Assembly (NCBI RefSeq): GCF_900103365.1
Contig: NZ_LT629703.1
Span: 5,876,501 to 5,940,500, forward strand
Source: Afipia sp. GAS231
Lineage (GTDB): Bacteria; Pseudomonadota; Alphaproteobacteria; Rhizobiales; Xanthobacteraceae
Length of the DNA: 64,000 nt
Direction of reading: 5' to 3'
Positions 51,767 through 60,367 of the stretch are shown in pieces; the stretch's first letter is position 1, and each line of letters opens with the position of its first letter. The notes beneath the pieces were generated by a model, which worked only from the letters and a program-made list of their open reading frames with translations, was not told the origin of the DNA and ran no database searches. The position numbers and the translations under genes were made by a program.

Positions 51767-52639
51767 ATGGTCGGGGCTAGTCATACGCTGCGCAGCGACG
51801 AGATCACGGCAACTATTTTGGCGCATGGCGCTGAGCTATCCTCGCTGAAGAGCGCGGAGGGGCTCGAACTGCTTTGGCAGGCAGGGCCGCAATGGCCGCG
51901 GCATTCGCCCTTGCTGTTTCCAATCATCGGCCGCCTGAAGAATGACGAACTGCACCATCACGGCAAGACCTATCCGATGACACAGCATGGTGTGGCGCGC
52001 GATCATCGGTTTGTCTGGCTGGAACAAGAACCCGCCTTTTGCAAGTTGGTGCTTTACGACAATGCGGAAACTCAATCTCGTTATCCGTTCGCATTTCGGC
52101 TGGAAGTCGCCTACTCGTTGAAGGGGGCCGATCTGGATGTGGCTCTGCAGATCACGAACCTGGGCGACGAAAACATGCCGGCCTCGATCGGCGCGCATCC
52201 GGCGTTCAACTGGCCGTTGCTGCCGGGACTGGACAAGCAGGACTACGCGCTCACCTTCTCCCATGAGGAAACAGCGCCGATCCGCCGTCTCGATGGGGGG
52301 CTGATGCTTGCAAAACCGGAGCCGACGCCGATTGGCGGCCAAATCCTGCCGCTCTCGGAAACACTGTTCGACGCCGACGCGGTCATTCTGGATCGCCTGG
52401 CGAGCAACGCGGTCCGCTTTGCAGCCGACCGCGGGCCGTCGATCGAAATGTCGTGGAATGGATTTCGCGAACTCGGAATCTGGTCGAAACCCTCCGGCGT
52501 GCCGTTCCTTTGTATCGAGCCGTGGCACGGTTTTGCCAGCCCGATGGAATTCGACGGCGAATTCACCGACAAGCCCGGGCTGATGCACATCGCGCCATCT
52601 GCAACCCGAAGCCTCGGCTATCGGATACGCATCGGCTGA
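51767..52639 (+). CDS. Aldose 1-epimerase family protein
   Basis: A 290-residue galactose-mutarotase-like protein: TILAHGAELSSLKSAEGLELLWQAGPQWPRHSPLLFPIIGRLKND as opening blocks, MTQHGVARDHRF with the catalytic His, IGAHPAFNWPL and IEPWHGFASP with the C-terminal His/Glu region. It belongs to the YihR/LacX-like branch. It stands alone and is convergent with the gene at 52686. Confidence 0.88.
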   Translation: MVGASHTLRSDEITATILAHGAELSSLKSAEGLELLWQAGPQWPRHSPLLFPIIGRLKNDELHHHGKTYPMTQHGVARDHRFVWLEQEPAFCKLVLYDNAETQSRYPFAFRLEVAYSLKGADLDVALQITNLGDENMPASIGAHPAFNWPLLPGLDKQDYALTFSHEETAPIRRLDGGLMLAKPEPTPIGGQILPLSETLFDADAVILDRLASNAVRFAADRGPSIEMSWNGFRELGIWSKPSGVPFLCIEPWHGFASPMEFDGEFTDKPGLMHIAPSATRSLGYRIRIG

Positions 52640-52685
52640 CGCACCGGGTTTTGCCGTGCCGGACGACCGAGGGTCGACAACGCCT

Positions 52686-53219
52686 CTATTGGAGATCGTC
52701 GTAGGGAATTCCGAGCTTCTTTAGTGCGGTTTCCCAGTTTGCGGCAACCTCGGACAGCGGCGGTTGTTTCATGGCATTCTTGAATTGTCCGCGGAGCTTG
52801 ATGTAGTTGGCGAACAAATTCAGCACAGCCCGCTTGTCTTCCGGCTTCCAATCTTTAGCCGCTCTTATCCATTCGATGACCTGCATGACGGTCGTGGGAC
52901 CTGAGAGCTGCGCCTGACCGCTTCCGTATGCGGGTATCTTCAGGAGGTCGATATTGATCCGGTTGTCCTTTGTCCCCTCCAGGCTTTCGATGACATTGCC
53001 GGGGTACTTGTAAGTCGGGTCATTGGTGTAAACCTGAAACGGTCCTGCGGATGCGGAAAAAGTCAGCTTCACTCCCCACTCGTTGTACGGAGGATTCAGG
53101 TCCTTTGATGTGTCGCTGGCAACGATGGTGCCGGTAGACGCATCGAGCAGTTGGAAATTTATTCCCGGCGCCGGAAGGACGTTGTTCGATGTATCGAAAA
53201 TTCGAATTTCCTTTTCCAT
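52686..53219 (-). CDS. Hypothetical protein, partner of the phosphorylase-fold gene
   Basis: A 177-residue protein of unknown family. The N-terminal half (MEKEIRIFDTSNNVLPAPGI, then FQLLDASTGTIVASDTSKDL) looks like a beta-sandwich domain of the carboxypeptidase-regulatory type. The C-terminal half (MQVIEWIRAAKDWKPEDKRAV onward) is helical. It has no signal peptide. It follows the phosphorylase gene by 13 bp on the same strand and was probably acquired with it; both look lower in GC than flanking genes. Confidence 0.68.
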   Translation of the reverse strand: MEKEIRIFDTSNNVLPAPGINFQLLDASTGTIVASDTSKDLNPPYNEWGVKLTFSASAGPFQVYTNDPTYKYPGNVIESLEGTKDNRINIDLLKIPAYGSGQAQLSGPTTVMQVIEWIRAAKDWKPEDKRAVLNLFANYIKLRGQFKNAMKQPPLSEVAANWETALKKLGIPYDDLQ

Positions 53220-53232
53220 GATTGCCCCACTG

Positions 53233-54468
53233 CTAGAGAACCAATCCGACCTCTTGTCTTTCGGCCGGCCCGTGTACGAGAAAGTGGACGTGTTTGGCGG
53301 TACCAGCAAGCATCAGGTAAATTCCAACGGGTGACGGCCCGACATTTTCGATCTCGATCTTGCGCGCGTCGGCGGGGATTTCCGTGGCAACCAGCTTGCC
53401 ATGCAAATCAAGATGCTCGACGACGCCGGTGACGATGCGCAGCGTTCGGTTGTCCTCGCTGGTCGGTGTGATTTCGATTGCAAGTCGGGTAAGCGGACCC
53501 TTTGGCAATACGAGCCGTGAAAAACCCAGAACGGCTACGCCCGGGGCGACGGATAGATTTATCCGGTTACCGAGCTCTGCAAGCGTGCTGCGCGTCAGAT
53601 CGAGAGAAAATTCGTCAGTCTGTAACGGCTTGATCCTCCCGCTTCTGAGCAGGGACAGGACCAGCCGAATTGAGTTCTCGGTCGCCAGCGTACGCCAGCA
53701 TTTCTTTTCATCTTCATGAGCCTTCAAATGATCGGCGTGATCCGAGATGCCCTTGACCAGGATCGCCGACACCGGATCATCTCCGCTGAAGAAGGCAGCG
53801 TGCAGGACCCCGGCGCCTTCCATTTCGGTTCCCAGTATTTTTCCGTGCAATTTCAGTAGGTCTTTTTGCTTTTTTTGAGAGGCGACGACCAGTTCGCCTG
53901 AAGCTACCGTGCCGAAGTAAGTATCAGGCTTGTGCGAGCGGACCGCGTCAAGGTCTTTGCCTTTCAAGGTCTTCGGAGCTTTCGTTGCCTTCTTGCGCGC
54001 ACTTCGGTTGGCTTCCGCGCGCAGCGACGTCATTCTCTTTCGGTCCATCGTCAGAGCCTGAAGCTGCCGCACCAGAACCATGCTGCAGGGATAGCCCTCA
54101 GGCCGGTATTGAATGCCCTTGTCCGTTTGCTTGCCTGGGCCGTAGTAAAATATCTGCTGGCTTACGATTACGTCGCCGAGGCGGATGTCCTTGCTGAACG
54201 AACCGGCGATGCCGAGCAAGATGATGTGAGCCGGATTCCAGCGCGCGATGATGTGTTGTGTCAGAAGCGTCGCCGGTACGGGCCCCATGTCCCGCGCAAG
54301 CGTTGCCACAATCGAATAGCCGTAGCCTCGCTCTGAGCCAATTCTGCCGCGATACCAGACATCGGACTGTTGTTCGCCTGCGACCTCCTTGAGATCCGGG
54401 ATCGCGGCAAGCAGGGTCTCGATCTCCTCCTTCAACCCCGTGAGGATGGCGAAATCGATCGATTTCAT
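53233..54468 (-). CDS. Nucleoside phosphorylase-superfamily protein with unknown C-terminal domain
   Basis: A 411-residue protein. Residues 1-~275 are a PNP_UDP_1 fold: IILLGIAGSFSKDIRLGDVIV (86-89 GIAG), FGTVASGELVVAS, LGTEMEGAG (Glu215, Met216, Glu217 for ribose binding) and KGISDHAD with catalytic-type Asp243. The family cleaves N-glycosidic bonds of nucleosides or nucleotides. A basic insertion lies at 145-172. Residues ~285-411 form an unrecognised beta-rich domain. Free-standing and fused PNP domains act as ATP- or nucleoside-cleaving effectors in some anti-phage systems; here only the domain and the two-gene context support that. ATG 54468 has GGGGA upstream. Confidence 0.78.
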   Translation of the reverse strand: MKSIDFAILTGLKEEIETLLAAIPDLKEVAGEQQSDVWYRGRIGSERGYGYSIVATLARDMGPVPATLLTQHIIARWNPAHIILLGIAGSFSKDIRLGDVIVSQQIFYYGPGKQTDKGIQYRPEGYPCSMVLVRQLQALTMDRKRMTSLRAEANRSARKKATKAPKTLKGKDLDAVRSHKPDTYFGTVASGELVVASQKKQKDLLKLHGKILGTEMEGAGVLHAAFFSGDDPVSAILVKGISDHADHLKAHEDEKKCWRTLATENSIRLVLSLLRSGRIKPLQTDEFSLDLTRSTLAELGNRINLSVAPGVAVLGFSRLVLPKGPLTRLAIEITPTSEDNRTLRIVTGVVEHLDLHGKLVATEIPADARKIEIENVGPSPVGIYLMLAGTAKHVHFLVHGPAERQEVGLVL

Positions 54469-54592
54469 CGTGTGTCCCCGGCAATTTACGAGCGTCGACG
54501 AGGCGCCCATGGCGACGGAAGCAACCCAGATTAAACCTCATACGTCTGATCAATCAAGGGTTGAAGAGCGGTGGTGTGGTGCCTTGAGGAAG

Positions 54593-54621
54593 AAAAAAGC
54601 CGGCCGCTTCAAGCGACCGGC
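54593..54621 (-). terminator. Rho-independent terminator
   Basis: Read on the minus strand: GCCGGTCGCTTGAAGCGGCC then GGC forms a strong hairpin, followed directly by TTTTTT. It lies 27 bp after the stop of the small exported protein gene at 54648. Confidence 0.85.
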
Positions 54622-54647
54622 TCTCCCGTCTCGACGATGATTTTCCG

Positions 54648-54878
54648 TCAGTGTCCGGCAGGTGCCGAATATCCGCCCGACGAATAGCGCGACGACCAGT
54701 CAGGCTGTACGACCGGTGCAGGCCACGCCGCGTAAGCATCGGCGTTGCGGTCAAGCTGCTGCTGGCTCGCGACGGCGCGGTCCGCTTTGCCGTGATGACG
54801 CTGGGCGGCATCGGCAAATTGCACGAAGGTGGCTACGATCAAGGCCGAGCCGAGCACGGTGAGGATTGTCTTTCGCAT
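54648..54878 (-). CDS. Small exported hypothetical protein (76 residues)
   Basis: The N terminus MRKTILTVLGSALIVATFVQF followed by ADAAQRHHG is a signal peptide with an AxA-type site. The mature part is short, rich in Gln, Ala, Ser and Tyr (ending RYSSGGYSAPAGH), and has no recognised domain. A strong terminator follows. Proteins like this are common in Bradyrhizobium envelopes; the function is unknown. Confidence 0.75.
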   Translation of the reverse strand: MRKTILTVLGSALIVATFVQFADAAQRHHGKADRAVASQQQLDRNADAYAAWPAPVVQPDWSSRYSSGGYSAPAGH

Positions 54879-55129
54879 AATAGTTCTCCCTTTGACGCTT
54901 TTCGCCGGCGACGCAGACGCGCCTCGCCGTTGCAGCGCTGCTTGGGAGATAACGATGACGGCAGCGGATTATTACATTTGCGGGAATCACGAAGCGGCGA
55001 GCAAATTTTCTGGTCAGAGACGTCGATCGGCTAAATATTCAGCAACCGTTGTCGTCGGGCTGTAATAGAATGGGGTTCCGCGGACCCACCCGGTACTTTG
55101 AGAGAATGCAGTTGTCGCGAGTATTGCCG

Positions 55130-55411
55130 ATGAAGAATATCCTGCTGGTCACGTTGCTGGCCGCATCGCCCGCCTGGGCCCAGATCCCGTTGACGCCCAA
55201 GGCTGCTCCGAAGGCAGCCGCGCGGGCGGTCGACAACTGCGCGCCGATCGGAAAGACCGCGAAGGGCGAGCTGGTCTATTCGATGAAGTGCGACAACCTG
55301 CCGGCGCCGCCTCCACAGGCCGAAGCCAGGGAGGCCGCGCCAGCGGCGGCTCCGGAGCCGGAAGTCCAGCGGAGCGGGGTTTTCGGCTGGTCCTACGACC
55401 GGCGGCAATAA
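55130..55411 (+). CDS. Small exported hypothetical protein (93 residues)
   Basis: MKNILLVTLLAASPAWAQ is a signal peptide; the mature part has two cysteines (DNCAPIGKTAKGELVYSMKC) and an Ala/Pro-rich linker before GVFGWSYDRRQ. An in-frame ATG at 55106 would add eight residues and is possible. It is divergent from the 76-residue exported protein, with a 251-bp gap in which nothing else was found. Confidence 0.68.
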   Translation: MKNILLVTLLAASPAWAQIPLTPKAAPKAAARAVDNCAPIGKTAKGELVYSMKCDNLPAPPPQAEAREAAPAAAPEPEVQRSGVFGWSYDRRQ

Positions 55412-55527
55412 AGCGGTCAGCCTCGAAACCGGTCCGCTCGGGCCGGAATGGTCCTTGCCTCCGCTAATCCCGGCTGCAATGGATATGGCGAACCCGTTTT
55501 TCTGCAGCCATCCGAGAGAAGAGACCG

Positions 55528-55941
55528 ATGAGCCAATTGATCCTCCGCGCCGGTGAATTCACCTTTCAGGCCCGTTTCGAAGAACAACTGGCGCCCAAGA
55601 CCGTCGCGGCATTCCGAAAAGCGATGCCGTTCGAAAGCCAGGCGATCCATGTGCGCTGGAGCGGCGAGGGGGTCTGGATGCCGCTCGGCGATCTCGACTT
55701 CGGCGTCTCCTACGAGAACCACACCAGCTACCCTGCGCCGGGCCAGATCATCCTCTACCCCGGCGGCATCAGCGAAACCGAAATCCTGCTCGCCTATGGC
55801 GGCGTGCATTTCGCCAGCAAGATGGGCCAGCTCGCCGGCAACCATTTCATCACCCTGACCTCGGGGCTGGAGAACCTGACCGCGTTCGGCAAGGTCGTGC
55901 TGTGGAAGGGCGCGCAGAAGATCCGGTTCGAGGAAGTCTAG
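55528..55941 (+). CDS. DUF3830 family protein (cyclophilin-like fold)
   Basis: A 137-residue protein with HVRWSGEGVWMPLGDL, ENHTSYPAPGQIILYPGGISETEILLAYG and GNHFITLTSG blocks of DUF3830. The family has a cyclophilin-like fold and often accompanies nucleobase or heterocycle degradation genes. It is directly followed by the allantoinase gene: stop TAG 55939-55941, then GTG 55942. Confidence 0.85.
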   Translation: MSQLILRAGEFTFQARFEEQLAPKTVAAFRKAMPFESQAIHVRWSGEGVWMPLGDLDFGVSYENHTSYPAPGQIILYPGGISETEILLAYGGVHFASKMGQLAGNHFITLTSGLENLTAFGKVVLWKGAQKIRFEEV

Positions 55942-56874
55942 GTGACGGACTACCCGCGCGACCTCCGCGGCTACGGCCGCCATCCGCCCGATCCGAAGTG
56001 GCCGACCAATGCGCGGGTTGCCGTTCAGTTCGTGGTGAATTTCGAGGAAGGCGGCGAGAACAACATCCTGCACGGCGACCGCGCCTCCGAAGCGTTTTTG
56101 TCGGATGTGCTGGGCGCACAGCCCTGGCCGGGCCAGCGCCACGCCAATATTGAATCGATGTTCGAATATGGCTCGCGCGCCGGCTTCTGGCGGCTGTGGC
56201 GGATGTTCACCGAGCGCAGGATGCCGGCCACCGTGTTCGGCGTCGCGACCGCCCTGCAGCGAAACCCCGATGTGGTCGCCGCCATGAAGGAGGCGGGCTG
56301 GGATCTCGCCAGCCACAGCCTGAAATGGATCGAGCACAAGGACATGTCGGAGGCTGAGGAGCGCCGGGAGATTGCCGAGGCGATCCGCGTCCACACCGAG
56401 GCGACCGGTTCGCGTCCGCTCGGCTGGTACACCGGGCGTTCCTCGATCAATACGCTGCGGCTGTTGATGGAAGCCGGCGGCCTAAAGTATCTCTGCGATT
56501 CCTATGCCGACGACCTGCCGTACTGGATCAGGACGCCGACGCACGAGCCGCATCTGGTCATTCCCTACACGCTCGACGCCAACGACATGCGCTTCGTCAA
56601 CCCGCAGGGGTTTGGCGGCGGTGACGAGTTCTTCGCCTACCTGAAGGACAGTTTCGACGTGCTCTATGCCGAGGGCGCGACCTCACCGAAGATGATGTCG
56701 ATCGGCCTGCATTGCCGCGTCGTCGGTCGTCCCGGCCGCGCGGCGTCGCTGATGCGATTTCTCGATTACATCGGCAAACATGAGCGGGTCTGGGTACCGA
56801 CGCGGCTGCAGATCGCGGAGCACTGGCACGCGAACATGAAGCATTTGGCCGCGCACGCGTTCAACATCGGGTAG
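55942..56874 (+). CDS. puuE: Allantoinase PuuE (polysaccharide deacetylase-type)
   Basis: A 310-residue protein: YPRDLRGYGRHPPDPKWPTNARVAVQFVVNFEEGGEN is divided into typical PuuE blocks, then SEAFLSDVLGAQPWPGQRH, LASHSLKWIEHKDM, GWYTGRSSINTLRLL and SIGLHCRVVGRPGRAASLMRFLDYI. This metal-independent allantoinase opens the hydantoin ring of allantoin to allantoate. The GTG start abuts the DUF3830 stop and is preceded by GAGGAAG. The next gene begins 4 bp downstream. Confidence 0.92.
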   Translation: MTDYPRDLRGYGRHPPDPKWPTNARVAVQFVVNFEEGGENNILHGDRASEAFLSDVLGAQPWPGQRHANIESMFEYGSRAGFWRLWRMFTERRMPATVFGVATALQRNPDVVAAMKEAGWDLASHSLKWIEHKDMSEAEERREIAEAIRVHTEATGSRPLGWYTGRSSINTLRLLMEAGGLKYLCDSYADDLPYWIRTPTHEPHLVIPYTLDANDMRFVNPQGFGGGDEFFAYLKDSFDVLYAEGATSPKMMSIGLHCRVVGRPGRAASLMRFLDYIGKHERVWVPTRLQIAEHWHANMKHLAAHAFNIG

Positions 56875-56878
56875 GGGA

Positions 56879-57763
56879 ATGCAGAAAAGCCTTTCTGAAC
56901 TCAATGACTGCGGCAAGGACGATTTCGTCAGGGCGCTTGCCAACATCTTCGAGCACTCGCCCTGGATTGCCGAACAGGCAGCGAGCGCACGGCCGTTTGC
57001 CGGTGTGAAGGCGCTGTTGGCTGCGATGAATGATGCGGTCGATCGCGCCCCGGCCGAACAGCAGATGACTCTGATCAAGGCGCATCCCGATCTGGCCAAC
57101 AAGACCCAGCGCGCAGCGGGGCTTACGGTGGAATCGACGGCTGAACAGAACAGCCTCGGCCTTGACCGGCTGTCGGACGCCGAATTCGAAGCGTTTGAGC
57201 GCGTCAACAATGCCTATCGCGCCAAGTTCGATTTCCCCTACATCGTCTGCGTTCGCCGCCACACCAAGGATTCGGTGTTGTGGGATTTCGAGCGCCGGCT
57301 GCCGAACGACGTGGCGACGGAGACGCGGACCTCGATCGACGAAATCTGTCGGATCGCGGCGCTGCGGCTCGATCAGCTTGTGCTGTCCGACGACAAGCTT
57401 GCGGTGCACGGGCGGCTGTCGACCCATGTGCTGGATACCCACGGCGGCAAGCCCGCGGCGGGAATTTCGGTGGTGCTGACGGAGCTATCCAATCTGGGCG
57501 AGGCCCGCGTCATCGCGCGCACGGTGACCAACGGTGACGGCCGCACCGATCAGCCCTTGATCGGCGGTCGTCCGGTGCCGATCGGGCGCTATGAGCTGAT
57601 GTTCAGCGTCGGCGACTATTTTGCCGGCCGCGGTGTGCCGATGTCGGACCCGCCGTTCCTGGATCAGATTCCCCTGCGCTTTTCGGTGAGCGATCCCGAG
57701 GGCCACCTGCACGTGCCGCTGCTGGTCACGCCCTGGAGCTACGGGACTTATCGGGGGAGTTAA
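56879..57763 (+). CDS. uraD-uraH: Fused OHCU decarboxylase - 5-hydroxyisourate hydrolase
   Basis: A 294-residue fusion. Residues 1-~165 are UraD: IKAHPDLANK with catalytic His69, EQNSLGLD and KFDFPYIVCVRRHTK. Residues ~174-294 are UraH, the transthyretin-like hydrolase: LSTHVLDTHGGKPAAG (His183, His188) and the C-terminal YRGS signature. The two domains do successive steps after uricase, in the order hydrolase then decarboxylase, giving S-allantoin for PuuE. The pathway genes before and after it agree. It is convergent with the NCS2 permease gene. Confidence 0.94.
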   Translation: MQKSLSELNDCGKDDFVRALANIFEHSPWIAEQAASARPFAGVKALLAAMNDAVDRAPAEQQMTLIKAHPDLANKTQRAAGLTVESTAEQNSLGLDRLSDAEFEAFERVNNAYRAKFDFPYIVCVRRHTKDSVLWDFERRLPNDVATETRTSIDEICRIAALRLDQLVLSDDKLAVHGRLSTHVLDTHGGKPAAGISVVLTELSNLGEARVIARTVTNGDGRTDQPLIGGRPVPIGRYELMFSVGDYFAGRGVPMSDPPFLDQIPLRFSVSDPEGHLHVPLLVTPWSYGTYRGS

Positions 57764-57774
57764 GTCGCAGAACC

Positions 57775-57860
57775 GTAGGGTGGGTTAGCGAAGCGTAACC
57801 CACCAACTTCTTTTGCCTCGACGACGGCGGTGGGTTACGGCTTCGCCTAACCCACCCTAC
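57775..57860. repeat. REP-like inverted repeat, family E
   Basis: GTAGGGTGGGTTAG (57775-57788) and CTAACCCACCCTAC (57847-57860) are perfect 14-bp inverted arms. Inside are GCGAAGCGTAACCCACC and GGTGGGTTACGGCTTCGC, also inverted. It lies between convergent stop codons and may terminate both transcripts. Confidence 0.75.
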
Positions 57861-57866
57861 GAAGCA

Positions 57867-59267
57867 TCAATGCTGCGCCGTCGCCGCTGCGGCGACGGCG
57901 CCAGCTTCCGCTTCAGCCTTGCTGCCAACGCCGTTGAAGAACGCGTTCAGGATCACCGCCACCAGCGCGCAGAGCAGGATGCCGCTTTCCAGGAGCGGCT
58001 GCAGATCGTGCGGCAGGTTCTTGAAGAAATTCGGCGCCACCAGCGGAATCATGCCGAAGCCAACGGAGATCGCGACCACGAACAGGTTGAAGTGGTTGTT
58101 CCTGAAATCGACGCCGGCGAGAATCCGCGCGCCGGTCGCGGCCACCATGCCGAACATCACCAGCCCGGCGCCGCCGAGTACCACCAGCGGCACCGCTTCG
58201 ACCAATGCCGCCATCTTCGGCAGCAGCCCGAGCAGAAGCATGATGCCGCCGCCGGTCACCGTGACCCAGCGCGAGCGTACGCCGGTGACACTGACGAGGC
58301 CGACGTTCTGCGAGAACGACGTGTACGGGAAGGTATTGAACACGCCGCCGAGCAGCGTGCCGACGCCATCGGCGCGCAGGCCACGAGTCAGCGCGTCGCG
58401 ATCGACTTTCTTGCCGGTGATTTCGCCAAGCGCGAGAAACATCCCGAGCGACTCGATCATGACCACGATCATCACGATGCACATGGTGACGATGGGCACG
58501 AGATGAAATTGCGGAACGCCGAAACGCAGAGGTATCACGATCGCGCCCCACGGCGCCGCCACGACTTTCTCGAAATGCATGACGCCGAGCAGGCTGGCGA
58601 GGATCGCGCCGGCAATGATGCCGAGCAGCACCGAGACGTTGGCGATGAAGCCGGTGCCCCACTTGATCAGGCCGAGGATCACCAGCAGCACGAACAGTGC
58701 GATGCCGAGCCCCTGCAACTGGCCATAGCCGGGATTGGGAAACGCGCCGGGAACGCCGTCCACCACCTTGGTCAGCGTCGGCAGGCCGCCACCGGCCCAG
58801 TTGATCCCGACCCGCATCAAGGAGATGCCGATCACCATGATGATGGTTCCGGTGACGACCGGGGGAAACAGCGGCAGCAGCCGGCTGATGAAAGGCGCGG
58901 CAAGGATGCCGAAGATTCCGGCAGCAATGACCGAACCGTAGATGCCGAGCAGGCCGATATCGGGCGCCGCCGCCATCGACAGCATCGGGCCGACGGACGC
59001 GAAAGTAACGCCCATCATCACCGGCAGCCGGATGCCGACCCCGGGAAAGCCGATACATTGCACCAGCGTCGCCAGCCCGCAGGCGAACAGGTCCGCCGAG
59101 ATCAGGAAGGCGACGTCTTCCGGCGGCAGTTTCAGCGCCCGGCCGATGATGAGGGGCACCGCGACAGCGCCGGCATACATCACCAGCACGTGCTGCAGGC
59201 CGAGCGCGAGCAGCCGCGGTGTCGGCAACATCTGGTCGACAGGGTGGACTTCGGTCGTCGTGGTCAT
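57867..59267 (-). CDS. NCS2 family xanthine/urate permease
   Basis: A 466-residue membrane protein with nucleobase:cation symporter-2 motifs: LALGLQHVLVMYAGAVAVPLIIG, CIGFPGVGIRLPVMMGVTFASVGPM, and the QNVGLVSVTGVRSRWV motif that characterises the family. The Q-N-V-G-L sequence near residue 320 fits urate/xanthine transporters. Its gene is divergent from uricase with an inverted repeat in the shared promoter region, so it probably imports urate or xanthine for this pathway. Confidence 0.92.
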   Translation of the reverse strand: MTTTTEVHPVDQMLPTPRLLALGLQHVLVMYAGAVAVPLIIGRALKLPPEDVAFLISADLFACGLATLVQCIGFPGVGIRLPVMMGVTFASVGPMLSMAAAPDIGLLGIYGSVIAAGIFGILAAPFISRLLPLFPPVVTGTIIMVIGISLMRVGINWAGGGLPTLTKVVDGVPGAFPNPGYGQLQGLGIALFVLLVILGLIKWGTGFIANVSVLLGIIAGAILASLLGVMHFEKVVAAPWGAIVIPLRFGVPQFHLVPIVTMCIVMIVVMIESLGMFLALGEITGKKVDRDALTRGLRADGVGTLLGGVFNTFPYTSFSQNVGLVSVTGVRSRWVTVTGGGIMLLLGLLPKMAALVEAVPLVVLGGAGLVMFGMVAATGARILAGVDFRNNHFNLFVVAISVGFGMIPLVAPNFFKNLPHDLQPLLESGILLCALVAVILNAFFNGVGSKAEAEAGAVAAAATAQH

Positions 59268-59386
59268 GGACTGGCCCCCAAAACTTGGCCCTCAAGGCGC
59301 GGGCCTGCGGCCCGGTCAGATCGATACAAGGCCCGTGCCAGAACCTGGTCCCGGCCCTTGCCTGATGGCACGAACGTTGCTCATTA

Positions 59387-59409
59387 TTGGAACATATCGG
59401 GCGTTCCAA
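59387..59409. promoter_or_regulatory. Operator-like inverted repeat upstream of uricase
   Basis: TTGGAAC (59387-59393) and GTTCCAA (59403-59409) are perfect 7-bp inverted arms with a 9-bp spacer, 53 bp before the uricase start and 120 bp from the permease start. It could be the site of a purine-responsive regulator; the regulator gene is not in the window. Confidence 0.5.
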
Positions 59410-59462
59410 GTCCTTTAGATTTTAAGTCCCGTGGATTTACCGGCTGAACTGGAGGCTGTCCC

Positions 59463-60305
59463 ATGCCGCTGATCAAGAACCGATACGGCAAGGGCCGCGT
59501 CCGCGTGATGCGCATCCATCGCGACGGCGACCGGCACGAGGTCAGCCAGCTCAACATCAAGGCCATGATCGAAGGCGACTTCGCCCGCGCCTATACCCAT
59601 GCCGATAATTCCACCGCCGTCTCGACCGACACGATCAAGAACGTCGTCAACATCGTCGCCCGCCAGAATACCGGGCTCAGCACCGAGGAATTCTGCCAGG
59701 TGCTGGCGAAGAAATACCTCGACACCTATCCGCAGATTTCCTCCGTCGCGATCACCGCGCATGAGACCAAATGGAGCCGGTTGAGTTTCGGCGGCAAGCC
59801 GCATCCGCACAGTTTCGTGCTCGACAGCAACGGCAAGCCGACGGTGGAAGTCTCGCAGGTCCGCGGCGGCACGGCGACCATGTCGTCCGGCATCGACGGC
59901 TTTGCTTTCATGAAGTCGACGCAGTCGGGCTGGGAGAATTACGTCAAGGATGCCTACACGACGATCCCGCCGACCGCGGACCGGATGTGTGCGACCTCGA
60001 TGGTGGCGTCCTGGAAATGGTCGGGCAAGCCTGCCAACTATCCGGCGACCAACAAGAGGATTCTCGACACCGCGCTGGAGGTGTTTGCGACCACCTACAG
60101 CATGAGCGTGCAGGACAGTCTGTACCGGATGGGCGAGGCGGCGCTCGCGGCCGTGCCGGAGATTTCCGAAATCAGCATGGCCTGCCCGAACATGCACTTC
60201 ATCCTGATGAACCTGTCGGCGTTCGGGCTGGATAACAACAACGACGTGTTCCTGCCGACCGACGAGCCGCACGGCCAGATCGAGTGCACGGTGGGACGGA
60301 GCTAG
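59463..60305 (+). CDS. pucL: Urate oxidase (factor-independent urate hydroxylase)
   Basis: A 280-residue cofactor-free uricase: NRYGKGRVRVMRI with catalytic Lys10, STDTIKNVVNIVAR with the Thr of the catalytic dyad, RLSFGGKPHPHSFV, MKSTQSGWENY and ISMACPNMHFILMNL with substrate-site residues. It oxidises urate to 5-hydroxyisourate, the substrate of the UraH domain. It is divergent from the NCS2 permease gene and is followed by the TRAP binding-protein gene. Confidence 0.95.
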   Translation: MPLIKNRYGKGRVRVMRIHRDGDRHEVSQLNIKAMIEGDFARAYTHADNSTAVSTDTIKNVVNIVARQNTGLSTEEFCQVLAKKYLDTYPQISSVAITAHETKWSRLSFGGKPHPHSFVLDSNGKPTVEVSQVRGGTATMSSGIDGFAFMKSTQSGWENYVKDAYTTIPPTADRMCATSMVASWKWSGKPANYPATNKRILDTALEVFATTYSMSVQDSLYRMGEAALAAVPEISEISMACPNMHFILMNLSAFGLDNNNDVFLPTDEPHGQIECTVGRS

Positions 60306-60367
60306 TCTCGCCGTGGCGCTTTATTCCCAGATGAAGCGCAGGCAACCCGTGATCGCGAACGAAGCGG

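Noticed and set aside
57775..57860. The perfect inverted repeat as a phage attachment or integron site
   Set aside because: No integrase, tRNA or cassette structure is nearby, and this GTAGGGTGGGTTAG type is familiar as a dispersed bacterial repeat at gene ends.
57813..59447. Long open frames on both strands over the permease
   Set aside because: Only the 466-residue minus-strand frame has NCS2 motifs and membrane segments; the others are shadows rich in Arg, His and Asp.
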